Source: Roridomyces roridus
Taxonomy: Eukaryota > Basidiomycota > Agaricomycetes > Agaricales > Mycenaceae
NCBI GenBank assembly: GCA_029378245.1
Contig: JARKIF010000009.1
Coordinates: 1,798,001 to 1,862,000, forward strand
DNA length: 64,000 bases
Reading direction: 5' to 3'
The position numbers and the translations under genes were made by a program. Shown here one piece after another: positions 23,162 to 35,081 of the stretch. A model generated the notes under the pieces. That model saw only the letters and a list, made by a program, of their open reading frames with translations, did no database searches and was not told the origin of the DNA. How positions within the stretch are numbered: the first letter of the stretch is position 1; the number at the start of each line of letters is the position of its first letter.

Positions 23162-23901
23162 ATGGACTACGTGCAAGCACTCGACCCAAGCAAACTCACT
23201 CTCGGTCTTACCGTGCGGAATATTGCCTCCACCGCGACGCGTCCGTCTAACGCCTGGTCTACAGGTCCTCTCGTTTATTACTGCCCCATTCGCGTCCCCG
23301 TCGTACAACCTCCCTATCCTCCTCTTCGGCATCTTGGCCCAGCAGCAGGAAAATGCAGATGGCACGGCCTTGCAGACGTTCAGCGCCATGTTGGGCGGTT
23401 CTGCCATCTTCGACATCATCTGGTTGTCGACTCATGAACAGAACTGGTTCACAAGGCTGCTCACTATCCTTTTGTTGATTTTGAAGGTCGGTTTCCGCGC
23501 ATCCTCCAGTCCTTGGTCTCACTCGGAGCTAGGTTCCCACTTTTATTGCTTTTGCCCTCGGTAGATATTCCCTTCTACGAGGGAGCAAGCTAACTAAAGT
23601 CCCTGCAGCTCTTCGCCAGCAGAGAGGCAGTCTTGGCGGCTTCAGTGGATTGAGCGGTATCCGCGGCGGGGATCTTGGTGGTGCCACCGGTGTGTAAATC
23701 TCTCCTCTTATGCTCGCCTCGTCTGATTTTTCCGTAGTTTGGGAAAGTATGCCCGGAGGATTTGGTTCTGCTCGCAACAATGGGTATCAGAATGTCGATG
23801 AGGATCCGGCACCATTCGTCAGGACGCCTACTGCGCCGCCTCCTGCTCCTACCGCGCAGCCAGCCGCAGCCGCAGCACCCGGCGCATACCAGACGGTGTA
23901 A
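23162..23901 (+). CDS. AGTRAP-like small membrane protein
   Basis: Five exons (23162-23212, 23265-23486, 23533-23560, 23609-23689, 23738-23901) give 181 residues. The order of parts matches angiotensin-II type-1 receptor-associated protein: a first short segment, hydrophobic NLPILLFGILAQQQ, the conserved-type MLGGSAIFDIIWLS, hydrophobic FTRLLTILLLILKVPTFIAF, and a cytosolic C-terminus. In animals the family sits in Golgi and endosomes and controls receptor internalisation; fungi lack that receptor, so the role here is unknown, probably in membrane traffic. The tail is rich in Gly then Ala/Pro (TAPPPAPTAQPAAAAAPG). All joints keep the frame. Confidence 0.78.
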
Positions 23902-23919
23902 AACTATTTAAATTGTCTA

Positions 23920-26900
23920 TTATTCGCTGTCTGTCGAGAACCAAGTGTGCGGTGTAAGAAGTTTCAACTTGCCCTCTGCCTTGGTACGCGCATATAACCA
24001 TGAGCAGTCCAATGACTCGCACTGCATCGGTTCGGCGAGAGGCAATTGAGTGCAAGACGCGCATATACGTTGGATATCCAATAGCTTCTGCTCCCCCCTC
24101 TGTATTTTCGATCCCAGTCTTGCAAGGGTGCTCCCGGGTTCATCGCAACAAGTGTCGCATATTTCTGCACTGAATCAGCACCAGCCTTGCTCGTGGGCAC
24201 TCATACCTTCTTCCGAAGCCGTTCCACATAAAAGGCACTGCGGGTTGTAAAAGTGTAGGTCGATGTTATTACTATCTTTGTGCTCTTGTGGCTTGAATAT
24301 GTTCGGAGAGGTTGCTTCAATCTCCAGTGCCTTGACTTTGGGCATTTCACGATACCACATGCGCACATCGCAGCCAGTCAAGCTGAGCAGACGATCTAGC
24401 GGAGGAATCAGCACTCGCGAGATGTAGTATTCTGCGTCCAAGTGCTTGTGGCTAGACGATAGATGAGAAGACTCCAGGAAAAGATCAAGAGACAATCGAT
24501 ACCGATTTTTCAATACATCCAACGGCGCCTCAACTCTCTCCACTAGCCGCGAATTCGGAGCACCTCGGCAAATCACATAGGGCACCCTCTCGCTATATTG
24601 AGTTTCTATATTATCCGTGATGGCCTTTCTCGCTGCCAATGCAGCACCGGGAGGAGGGGGTCCTTTGTCGCTGTTCCGATGTACAGTTGATGGCGAAAAG
24701 CGCATTTCAATGACTGACCTGTAAGTTCCCATTTTAACCTGTCCAATGATTAGACTAATATGAAAGGGCTGTGAAACGTTCTTGCCTCTTTTGCAAAGAT
24801 GAAGTCTTGGATGGACGCCTTGTTTTCCAATAGTTTTTGCCAAGAATCGTAGCAGTAAGCCTTGACCTCACTGAGGTCTTGAGTTCGGAATAGCATTCTG
24901 AAGAGAATCTAGTGTCAAATGACGGCGGCAAATGGAGACATACTTGAGGCAGGTTTCTGTCATCTTTTGTTGCGCCGGAACACCATCTCGTCGAACGGTT
25001 TCGATACCCTTCGCGTCAAAGACAGGTTCTTGATCGTCCGGGTTCTCGTATTTGAAGCCGACATATCGTTTTTTGGCAAGAAGAACGCAAGGAAGATAAA
25101 CCTGCCCGAGATGCTCTTCATTTGAGGCGTACAAGAGCGAGAAACCAACCTTCTCGAATTTCAGTTTGACTGGAACGGGGTTGCTGAAAGCACGGATCAG
25201 CGTCGGCATTAATGAATATCTGCGGAGAGACAACCTGGCCGTGATGGTGGCCGCGATCTCGTGACCGATTCTGAATGCTTGGTCCTTTGTTCTCCCTTCC
25301 AGTAGCCTGGAGGTATATGAGCTCCAATGAGGTAGATCCATAAGATTTACTTGCACGAATACGCTGTCAGTGTCCCCATACACCACTCGCGCTCCCCATT
25401 TTTCCGTGCTATGAATTGTCGCGATAGCTTTTTCAAGAGTTTCGCGGCCGCTTTGCACGATGCTGGAGCTCACGTCAAGACATGCACACAGTTTTGGATG
25501 AGATCCTACGCGTCAGCAATCTCTACTGCAGGCATGCGCCCTGAAAAGGCCGCACTGGAGAGAGGTTACACTGAGGTATAGTAAGAAGAACAAAACTGAC
25601 CTAGTATAACCGTATGTAACATTAGCGATATATTTAAGGCCCAATTGCCTGGCGTTCAAAATTTTACTCAGAGCCTTCACATTGTCAATTGGGATCAAGG
25701 CGTCGTCGGGGAATAGGGTCACCTTGTCATTCTTGACTCCTTTCATGGCCTGTTTGACCATGACTCGCGTATCCAGGAGCTCGACAAGCATTCGCCCCAG
25801 AAGCCCTTTACGGACTTCGGGCTTGACGAACATCATCCCATTGGGGCTCACTGGAGGATAAGGGTCAATACGAAGACGCAGAGCTATTGTTACTCACCGT
25901 TAATGTGATCCCGCAATGTCTCAACGGTGCCAGGACGCAAGTCGAGGTCCGTGACACCGAATTTCTGCCTTCCCTGAAATTCACTTATGCGCCCAACAAA
26001 AGTTGAATAGCATATCTAGAAAAATCAGCGACACCCAAATGACAAGAGCAGGTCCACAAACATTATTAGCAATCATTATTGACGGATACAAGCTTTGAAA
26101 GTCCAGCACCACAACGGGACTGGTGTAGAATGCCGACAACGGTTCCATGATCAAGGGCATGGCCTCTGCTGCGTTCATCCGTCCAACCTAACAGGAATGA
26201 GAATGACGGCAGAGACAAAGAAATTGGGCTTACATCGTGCTTGCTGGGTGAAAGAAGCACAAAACTTTCGGGTTTGGCAATACGGAACATCTGCAGGCAA
26301 TCAACGGCGTTTCAAGATGTATAGCAAGAGAAAAAAAAACACGCACGAATGATTCGACCTTGAACTGAGAACCACGCGAAATAACAGAAAAGAAATCTAC
26401 ACCGAATACGCGAGCGAATTCGGCGGTTTTGGTGACTACTTCGGTCTCCTCGAGTATTTCGAGGACCATCGACGTTCTGCTCAAAAATAACGCAGAACGA
26501 TAGCCGTGTGTGCTGGAACGGAGTCCTGGTACCAATCCATCAACGTCGCGGGACCATAGCGAGGAGTTCTACCACAGAGTGAGCAGAGCAAACGGGGATG
26601 CGTGTAGGTGGTACCTTCGCTTCAGCACGTGAAAAGCGACGTTTTCAAAAGTGTAGATATTCAGAGTGAGTTCAACTCTCATGATCCTCGTCATATTCAG
26701 CACGTGCCGTCCTCCGACCTTGAAAGTCGACGTATGTCTCATGCCCCACTGGTCGACCCCTGCACGCCTGATGGACGGAGCTCTCGATATTTCCTCGGCA
26801 ATATCCAGCCCTGAAATCCTATCAGCCGAGAGCCAAAAGATGGACAGAACAAACCATATTCTTGACCCCGAGAGCTCAAATACCCCCACGAGGCAGCCTG

Positions 26901-29663
26901 AATTTCCCATCCCACAACAATATCTGGGTCCAACTCCCGAACTATATCCACCACGTGATTCAATAGGTCGAGTTCGGTAGCGACAAGATCGAGTCGAGAA
27001 TCGCCAACTTTCGGTACAGACGACTGCGCGACGACGACCATTCCAGAGGTTAAAGACGTCGAATCCGACCTTTGGAAAGAATAGAAAGCTGCAAGGATTT
27101 TGTCACGCTCGGGAGAAGGACCTTTTGAAGAAGGAGCTATTCTACGGTTAGTCCTGGGGGATGAGCTAAAGAATATCACGCACCGTAGACTTCGAGTGAG
27201 AAAACAGACATCGCCTGTTTCTGGCGAATGTTTGCTGGCTCTGCATCCTTTGGCGCTGACCTCAGTCCATAGATATTCGCTTGTGTTGGGCCGTCGATCT
27301 ACACAGCGTAAATGGATTTTCAAGGAGCCAACGTCAAGTTACCTGAGATCGAGAGCGCGACTTGAATGAAACCTGATCTTGAGATGCGAGAAACTTTTTG
27401 ACTTGTTTTACGCTCGGAGGAGACCCGCTATATTCCCACCCGTTGGAGTACGGTAAAGAAAAGCTGCCGAACACATCCGCAGGGGATAAGAGGCGAGCGT
27501 CGTGGTCCACCCATTCTTCAAGGCTGTCTAAAGAGTCTTCCTTCCCTTTCACGTGATGCGTCACGCCTCCATATTCCCGTGGTCGTGCAGTTACGTCGTT
27601 GTCGTTAGAGTAGAACGGGCCTCGGTATATTTTTTGGGCAATGCCACTGGCGTCGATAGAATCCAGTAGCTGAGATACCGAGGGTGGTCGTGGCTTGTAA
27701 ACAAATCGATTCAGATTGACCGTCTTGACCGCCTGAGTCGTCATATTCATCGCTTTCCGGGATATTTCTCTTGATGAACGTCCGGCCACGTCGATTCGAC
27801 GCTTTTTGAAGGGAGGAGGGCTGTCGCTTGTGGAGTCACAAGAACCCTGGCGGTAAGGCAAAGCGAAGGTGACTTTTCTATTCCCAACGGTTGAGTGGAC
27901 AAAGATCATTTGGGAGCAATGCTCACCCGAGGGAGCCCAGCGGAGACTCTTGGAGGGACTTTTGCTGTGAGTTATGGGATCTGAGGCAATGTAAACGAGT
28001 ATCAACGATATTTTGGGAGCTCTAACCGAGTGGGAGTGATAGGTTCGTCGAAATCCGCCACAAGATCCAAATCTGGGGGGCTGTGAAAGAATGTCGACCA
28101 GGGAGCTTGCAATTTAGTGATAAACAAACCTGGACAAGAGCAGTGTGGTTTGCGAGGGACTTGAAAGAATGTTGCTACTGAAGACGTCGCCCAAAGAGTC
28201 GGAGGAGCTCGTACTGTGGTCGTCCTTTGAAGCCCTGGCCCTCTCTTTTCGGGGAGATTTCTCATTTTCTCCCGGAAGGAGCTCGTCTTGAGGCTCGTCC
28301 GGAGGTACATCGTGATTCAGAGATTCCTCCCATTCCGCCTCGCGTTCCACAAGCTGGCTCAGGTGTTCAACCGAAAGCAGAGAATCATCGACGTGACTGT
28401 CCAGCTCCAGTTCGTCCGCCGTGCTTTCCGTCTCGGTGTCAACGTCTTCGACCGATGCGGATGGTTTCCACGTCTTCTGAGAGTCCTCCCATAGAGCCTC
28501 CACGCTCTCAAAGGTCGTCATGACCCACTTCTCCCAGTCATTTTGGGGCTCCAACGGTTTGATGAGCTTCCTCTCATTTTCAATACGCTTTGTGATTTGC
28601 TCCCACCATCGAGCTTCTGCGACCCACTCACCGCGAGCACTTCTGGAGGACTCGCTTGGGTCAACGGGCATTTCCGGGGACGGTTCGAGGCCGCGGGCAC
28701 GACGCCGATTTCGCTCATCGTCCCAGAGTTCACGGACACTCAACACAAGAGGTTCGGGAGGAAGGGCAGGGGCAGGGATTGAGAGCTTGTGGTGCAAGTT
28801 GCGAGGCGCAAGCTGATGGCGATTGAGAATATGAAAGGCTGTAACATCGACTTCGAGGGGCATTCTTGTTTGACAATGGTATGGAGATTTGTGAAATAGT
28901 GGGGTGGTGTCAGACTCGTCGTCGTTTGATCCTCGCTGGAATACCTGGCCGAGATCGAGCCAGCCGCAACCATACAGTCCAAAATCGGACATGAACTGCA
29001 GAGCAAAACTGAGATGGGTTTCGAACACCTTAAACGGAGTTCCCATCACAGTACCGGACTGGCAGATAGTGGCGGCGCGATTGACAAGAGCAGGATCGGC
29101 TGTAAACCATCAGAATGGCCGAGTGGTAGTTCAGAATCGACAAACTGATGTAAATTTTGAGGAAAGGTGAATAAGAGGAATGGAATCCGTAAAAGTGGAC
29201 GCCTACATGAATCAGTACACGCGTCTGGTCCTGCCAGCTGTATACGGACCTTTAACCAAAACAATATCTCGCACAAACCGGGGTTCTTGAGAGATGTCTC
29301 TTTTCAAGGATGCAGCAATTGAATAATTTAAGGAGTGCTTCAATTTGGAGATGTAACGATTCACTGCGACGTATTGAAGTTCAGCCCCAAAGGTGAGCGC
29401 AGATAACTGACCGCTTCGCAGGCGCATTTTACCAAAATATTCGACGAAGAAATAAGGATACACTTGATGGACATGGACGCAGCATTTGTCGCCAGAGTCC
29501 CTTGACGGACCGTACACTCTAATGACAGGGACTTGAGGCAAGTCAGAGTTGTCCAGTCGGCCAGGCGGACTGAGGTAGTGGTCAATCTGCGTGCTGCTTA
29601 GCGGGCTTGGGGTTCCAAGGGACACCAAAGAACCTGGTTAATCTGAACCTGCAGTCCTGGCAT
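23920..29663 (-). CDS. REV3: DNA polymerase zeta catalytic subunit
   Basis: Family B polymerase for error-prone translesion synthesis. The first exon is 30 nt (MPGLQVQINQ); an intron at 29587-29633 joins it to IDHYLSPPGRLDNSDLPQVP, the usual Rev3 opening. A long acidic, poorly conserved middle (about 28100-29000) follows. The exonuclease-like domain has ELDPDIVVGWE; the polymerase has motif A DFQSLYPSIMIANN, motif B ARQLGLKYIANVTYGYT and motif C VVYGDTDSVFVQ. The C-terminus carries the two cysteine clusters: CLLC with CDTC, and CASC-x10-C-x4-C, the latter being the Fe-S cluster site that binds accessory subunits. Stop TAA at 23920. More than ten short introns. The frame looks intact throughout. 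Rev3 proofreading is inactive as a family rule; I did not test each residue. Confidence 0.95.
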
Positions 29664-29824
29664 AATAATACAAAGTAGAAACGAGCGTTGAACGAGCGCG
29701 AAAGAAGACCGAGACAAGGGTCACGTGGCACGCGTCAATCAATTCATCCCGGGCACGAAAACCAGAAGTAAAGCCATTCCTTGTAATTGTACACTGTTAC
29801 ATCTACTTGTAATTCGATCTACAC

Positions 29825-30899
29825 TCACTGGGCGTTACCAACTGTTAATTTCTGGCTGCCAGCCCACGTCTCCCCAGGCGCGATTTTCACAAAGCCGCGT
29901 ACATGCCCAGGCTCGCAGCAGACAAAGTCACGCCTGAAACGCGTCAAGGATCGTCGTATCGGTGTCGAATGCACATACCATTGTTCGCCTTTCATGTCTC
30001 CCAACTCAGCATACGGGTTCCACACCACAATATCTTTCAGATTGGCACTGTCGACAGAAATGCTCCCGCCGGGCCATGTCACCTTGCCATGCCAACCGTC
30101 CTGCGGCCCCTGGGCCCCCTCCTTAACCTTGGCTGCATTCTCGTACACAGAGTCGGTGAATTTCTTGACCTGGACTTCATCCTGATCGTGGATTCTTGGT
30201 GTGGGTTGCTTGTCCTCCGTCAACACCGTCTTGTCGAAGTAGGTCAAGTAGCCCAACGGAGAAACGCGTATTTGGTCCACGGGCGCTCTTATGTAGTTGT
30301 GAAAGAGGCCCTGGAATTCGAAAGACTCGGACGCCGACGTGTTTCTCACTTGGAGTTCCGTCGAGAGATCGAACTCTCCCAAGGTCACTACAAGGCTAAG
30401 ATGGAATGGGGGTGGGGTCGAGGGTTTGTACAAGGACTGGATCAGCTCGGTGGGTTCCAAAGCTGCAGGATTGTTGTCAACAAGGCCCCAGGGAGTCGGC
30501 TAGATGCATACTGAGGGTGACGGAGACATCGCCGTCCTTGACCGGGGCATAGGACCAGACTGAGCTACGAGCGAAACCATGCTGGGGTAGCTGCGGTTGG
30601 CTCGCCGCCCCGAACCTTGCCGAGGAATGTGAAAACCTGGTTGTCGAGCCGCCAACTCGAGACCCACCAAGGAAACACGATGGGAATGCCACCGCGGACC
30701 GGCTTGGAGCCATCCCTTATAGCATCTTTGGATACAAAGAGACGTTCTTGCCCTGCAGTCTTCCAAGAGACCACGGTCGCTCCGTATGGGAGAATCTTGG
30801 CGAAGGACGATTGGAGATATCGAGTGGTGTAAACTCAGTGCAACTCACGTCGACAGTCGATCCACTGGGATGGTGGAGAACGATGAGCTCGGAGGACAT
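29825..30899 (-). CDS. Glucose-6-phosphate 1-epimerase (D-hexose-6-phosphate mutarotase)
   Basis: Aldose-1-epimerase-like enzyme that interconverts the alpha and beta anomers of hexose 6-phosphates (yeast YMR099C type). The start MSSELIVLHHPSGSTVD is joined over a 53-bp intron (30796-30848) to ILPYGATVVSWKTAGQERLF. Family motifs: SKPVRGGIPIVFPWW, QHGFARSSVW (active-site His), ALFHNYIRAP-type motif seen as FQGLFHNYIRAP, and GFVKIAPGETWAGSQKL with the catalytic Glu. It ends GNAQ. It shares a 149-bp divergent region with the PP2A scaffold gene; 161 bp separate its stop from the REV3 start. Confidence 0.92.
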
Positions 30900-31048
30900 G
30901 ATGTAGTCAGGCTGTAGTATCGAGTGGGAGTAAGAAGAGCGTCTCTCCCTGATGGGGGTGTAACTCACGTGTATCAGTGGCTGGCGAAACTTGGACACAA
31001 CCCTCACCAACAACTGCATTCATTCTCTTCGAATAAAGTCTCTCGATT
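30900..31048. promoter_or_regulatory. Divergent intergenic region (G6P epimerase / PP2A-A)
   Basis: 149 bp between opposed start codons, likely shared promoter. No TATA box recognised. Confidence 0.5.
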
Positions 31049-33173
31049 ATGGACACGGGTGAAGATGTGAGAGGCCCCGTCTTGGACAAAACTCGAGTTT
31101 GCTCATATACAGCAGATTGCGCCGATTGCCATTCTTATGGACGAGCTGCGATCTGAGGACGTGCAGCTCCGTCTCAATGCGATCCACAGTGTTCCCACCA
31201 TCGCGCTGGCACTAGGGCCCGATCGTGCACGCGAGGAACTCGTACCTTTCTTGCAAGACTCGGTCGATGACGAAGACGAGGTCTTGCTTGCCTTGGCAGA
31301 AGAACTCGGAAGAAATTTTGAAGAGTACATTGGCGGAAAGGAGTATGCGCATGTCCTGCTCGGTCCTTTGGAGAATCTTTCCGCGGTGGAGGAGACCCTC
31401 GTGCGGGATAAGGTTCATATTCATCAGTCTACCGATTGGCGCTCCTCGTGCTGATTCCAGCTCAGGCCGCAGAATCCATCACCAAAGTTGCTGCCGTTCT
31501 TTCGCAGGCTCAATTAGAAGAATACTACATCCCTCTCTTGAAACGTCTGTCGCAAGGAGAATGGTTCACGTCACGGACATCTTCTGCTGCATTGTACGCT
31601 GCCGTCTATGCCAATGTCTCTCCGGCTATTCAGGACGACCTGCGCAAGGGCTTTGCTGCCCTCGGATCTGACGATACACCCATGGTGCGCAGAGCAGCAG
31701 CCAAATGGCTAGGGGTATGTGCGCTTCGCTTATTGAACCTTCCGCTCATCATATGCTCTGTTTAGCCTCTCTTGACCCATTTTGCACCTCAACATGTCGT
31801 TTCCGACGGCTTACCGATATACCGCCGCCTTCAGTCGGACGACCAAGACTCCGTTCGGTTGCTGACCGTCGAAGACTTGATCGCAATTGCCCAAAGGATG
31901 TCCCCAGCGGAAGTGAAAGAGCAGCTGTTAAAACAAATTCGTCATAGCATAGGCGATAAAAGCTGGCGTGTAAGATATATGGCGGCCAACCATTTCAACG
32001 AGGTACGACCAACTTTCAAGTGGCAAAGAATAGCGCGCTCACAACACTCTTCCAGCTGGCAGATGCTGTTGGTGCCGAACTTGTGCGGGAAGAGCTAACT
32101 GGGCAATACGTGCAGCTGCTGAAGGACAACGAGGCTGAGGTCAGAACTGCTGCTGCCGGCCAGATTCCTGGTACATCTTTTCTTTTCTTATGTTTTCCCG
32201 TCTGAACCGCTGCCAGGATTTTCCAAGCTTTTGGATAAGGACGTCATTCTGGCCCGCATTGTCCCCTGCGTTCGAGACTTGTCTCAGGACACGTCTCAAC
32301 ACGTCCGTGCCGCGCTTGCCAATCAAATCAGTGGTCTCGCCCCGCTCCTCGGAAAAGACTCGACCATCGAACACCTCCTGCCCTTGTTCCTTCATCTGCT
32401 CAAAGACGATTTCCCGGAAGTGCGGCTCAACATTATCAGCAAGCTGGAAACGGTCAACAATGGTCAGTCCATGTTTCTTTCGTTCAACTAGCACACTCAG
32501 TATATTTTCAGTTATCGGCATAGAACTGCTGTCGGAGACTCTCCTCCCTGCCATCGTCGAACTTGCTGAAGACAAATCGTGGCGTGTCCGTCAAGCCATC
32601 ATCGAATATATACCCTTGCTCGCCAACCAGCTTGGTAAACCCTTTTTCGATGAGCAGCTCGGAAATCTATGCATGTCGTGGCTTGGCGACACCGTGTTCA
32701 GCATCCGGGAGGCTGCCACGGTGAACCTCAAAAGGCTGACCGAAGTGTTTGGCGTCGAGTGGGCCAAAGTCCAGATCGTTCCCAAAGTCATGGGTATGGG
32801 CCAGCATCCCAACTACCTGTTCAGAATGACCACTGTTCAGGCCATCACGGTCCGTCGCTTTTAATGAGTCTGTTTCATTACCCATTCATTCAATCTGCCA
32901 CAGACCATTGTTCCATCCTTGGACTTGGACATTGTTCGCAGCGAGATCATCGATCCGTTGCTCCAGCTTGCTTCTGACCCCATCCCGAACATCAGATTCA
33001 ACGTGTCCAAGTCTCTCGAAGTCCTTGCTATCGCGTATGGAGGCACACCGGCTGGAGTCGAATTCGTGCAAACAAGGATCGTTCCTCCTCTTGAGCAGCA
33101 GAAAAACGACCCAGACGCGGATGTTCGGTATTTTGCAGCGCGGGCGCTTCAGAAGGCGTTAGCTGTTTCGTAA
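31049..33173 (+). CDS. TPD3: Protein phosphatase 2A scaffold subunit A (PR65/Tpd3)
   Basis: HEAT-repeat scaffold that holds the PP2A catalytic and regulatory subunits. A first exon of six codons (MDTGED) is joined over an intron at 31067-31112 to [20 protein letters not shown], the conserved beginning; the ATG at 31137 is therefore internal. About fifteen HEAT repeats follow, for example [60 protein letters not shown] and [19 protein letters not shown], ending [19 protein letters not shown]. Introns are 38-60 bp. Very highly conserved family, so the call is firm. Confidence 0.96.
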
Positions 33174-33769
33174 AGGTGAGACAGTGATACCTTTTTGTTG
33201 GAGTAATTTTAGCCTTACAACGGAACAAGGATACAACTCGGAGAGTACAACCTGTTAATGAATATTATTTGCCTGTATTTTGGACTGTTTCACTTCATTT
33301 GCAATTCAGAGCTCCCCCACAACCAAACATCGAGATTCGAGTGGAGGCAAGTGGAGGCGTCGCTGGTGATGTTTCCGCCTTTGTTTCACCTGTCTCCGTT
33401 TCTCACATTGATCGGTGTCAACGCGCCGAGTATCACACATCGAATCTTTTCGCACGCGCGTCTCTGTTCGGCGTTCGTCCTGCAAAGCCAGAGGTTCAGG
33501 CCGGCGCTACCTTGGGCTCAGGCACTGGAAATGCGACAGCCGAAGGCACATATCGCCAGACGGATAAACATTCAATCCATCGTCTCTTTTCACTTCTTCT
33601 TACATGTGGTATCCTTGATGGCTTGACAGAACCGGTGCCGACAACAAATTCTCATGATGGTCGTTTTCTTTATAAGGTGCGGGTTCTTGTTCTTGTCCTG
33701 CTTAGTTTCTCCCCTCGTGTCCCGACGGTGTCCGCCTGATTCCCAGTCACTCTTTTGAATCCTCTCGAA
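33174..33769. other. Intergenic, 596 bp, PP2A-A to PriA-like gene
   Basis: The longest plain gap in the window. It holds the PP2A-A 3' UTR and the promoter of the secreted-protein gene, with a TATA-like element at 33671. Small open frames here have no family signal. Confidence 0.5.
33671..33677 (+). promoter_or_regulatory. TATA-like element, PriA-like gene
   Basis: TATAAGG about 93-99 bp before the ATG at 33770, followed by a pyrimidine-rich stretch. Position fits a core promoter of a strongly expressed fungal gene. Confidence 0.5.
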
Positions 33770-34710
33770 ATGACTTTCACCACCCGTATCGGAGCTGCCC
33801 TCGTTGTTCTCGCCGCTACTTTGCCGTTCACCCTCGCGACCGGTGCCAGCAGCTGCAAGAGCACTGAGTTCTGGTCAGTCTATTTCATGATATTCTTGGG
33901 TTCAGTCCTTGACTTTTTCTCCCCATACAGGTACGCATCCAAAAGCTGCTGCCTGCCTCACGGTGGCCCGCCCTCCACGCCCTCTCCCCCCAAGGGCCAA
34001 GACTGCCCTCCTTCCAGCTACTACTGGAACACGAACCAAGGCTGCTGCACGCCCAAGCACCCCGTTGCCCCCAGCAACCCTCCCCCACAATGCTCTCAAG
34101 GCTGGGACTGGTACTCTGGCCTTAGCATGTGCCTGCCCGGTACGCCCACCGCTCCCTCTCCTCCTCCGTCCAAGCCCTCGGGCAGCTATGGAGGTGGTTC
34201 GGGCTCTGGCTCGAGCTCTGGCTACGGAGGAAACTCTGGCTCGAGCTCTGGTTACGGAGGCAACTCTGGCTCCAGCTCTGGATACGGAGGAAACTCTGGC
34301 TCCAGCTCTGGCTACGGAGGAAACTCTGGCTCCAGCTCGGGCTCTGGCCACGGAGGCAGCTCTGGCTATGGAGCCAGTTCGTGGAAGCGCCACGCTCGTA
34401 ACGCTCGCTCTGCTCCTCTCTGCCCTACCGGCTTTGACGCCTGCCCGATCTCTGGGCTGGCTGCCAGCGACTTTGAATGCGTCGACACTGCGGTCGAGCT
34501 CGAGTCGTGCGGTGGGTGTGCATCCTTGGGCCAGGGACAGGACTGCACGGCTATCCACGGTGCTTGGAATGTCGGATGTGAGCAGGGACGTTGCGCTGGT
34601 ATGTCCCGTTTCATTCCTCCTGGAACATTTAGCTGACGAAGAGGCCAGTTTACACTTGCACCGCCGGTTTCAAGCGCTCGAGCGATGGCCAGAGCTGCAT
34701 TGCCCTTTGA
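33770..34710 (+). CDS. Secreted cysteine-rich PriA/CPL1-type protein with Gly/Ser/Tyr repeats
   Basis: Three exons (33770-33873, 33931-34598, 34649-34710) give 277 residues. A signal peptide is clear (IGAALVVLAATLPFTLATGAS). Then comes a Cys/Pro-rich part (SCCLPHGGPPSTPSPP, QGCCTPKHP), a repeat region of SGSSSGYGGN units, a dibasic site (WKRHARNAR), and the C-terminal domain known from mushroom PriA and Cryptococcus CPL1: CPTGFDACPISG, ECVDTAVELESCGGC, DCTAIHGAWNVGCEQGRC, YTCTAGFKRSSDGQSC. Function in the family is unclear (cell surface or secreted; CPL1 affects capsule and host interaction, PriA is a fruiting-linked protein). A TATA box precedes it. Confidence 0.9.
34201..34344 (+). repeat. 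30-bp tandem repeat inside the PriA-like gene
   Basis: Four full 30-nt units (34201-34320) and a partial fifth, each coding about (G/N)SGSSSGYGG. Units differ at a few third positions (ctcgagctc or ctccagctc; ggc, ggt or gga before the tac of GYGG). Confidence 0.9.
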
Positions 34711-34923
34711 AGACACGATTATCTAGACACTACTCTCTCCTCGTCATAGCCTGACATACCACTCTTTTTCACACTCTCGCTGCTTGGGATTATCTATCCT
34801 ACGGACTAGGACGTTACATAGTTACTTCATTGACGGATTCTGTGATGTCTTTGCTTTATTCTTCACCTATAGATTGTGCTAGGACTGTTGTTAATTATTT
34901 TTGGCGAATTTTGCGAAAACGAT

Positions 34924-34929
34924 CACGTG
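34924..34929 (+). promoter_or_regulatory. CACGTG (E-box) in promoter of secreted orphan
   Basis: Palindromic CACGTG, 24 bp before a TATA box and 153 bp before the ATG at 35082. Such boxes bind bHLH factors (and some bZIPs); a chance match is possible. Confidence 0.4.
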
Positions 34930-34952
34930 CATGATGCGTGGGAAATGCGACG

Positions 34953-34960
34953 TATAAATA
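34953..34960 (+). promoter_or_regulatory. TATA box of secreted orphan
   Basis: TATAAATA followed by AGGGGGCG, about 122 bp before the ATG at 35082. One of the clearest TATA boxes in the window. Confidence 0.65.
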
Positions 34961-35081
34961 AGGGGGCGATCCAAACAACAGACGACAAGCGTTCTCTCTC
35001 TTGAACCACCACCTTCCTAGCCTCAGCGCAGTGTCACAACCTCTTCTCCTTGCCCGCCCAATCCAGTTTTGCCCATACACC

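Larger units (their letters stand above)
34711..35081. other. Intergenic, 371 bp, between two secreted-protein genes
   Basis: AT-rich 3' UTR of the PriA-like gene to about 34910, then a promoter with a CACGTG box and a TATA box for the next gene. No coding signal. Confidence 0.55.

Noticed and set aside
29100..29145. tRNA-like box A sequence (tggccgagtggtag)
   Set aside because: No matching box B at the right distance and no cloverleaf; it lies within the REV3 gene.
31137..31139. ATG of MDELRSEDV as the PP2A-A start
   Set aside because: The conserved QIAPIAIL lies just upstream in frame and joins over a good intron to an ATG at 31049.
33902..34716. Long frames on both strands over the PriA-like repeats
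   Set aside because: The 30-bp repeat, a multiple of three, keeps several frames open by chance; only one has a signal peptide and the PriA cysteine pattern.
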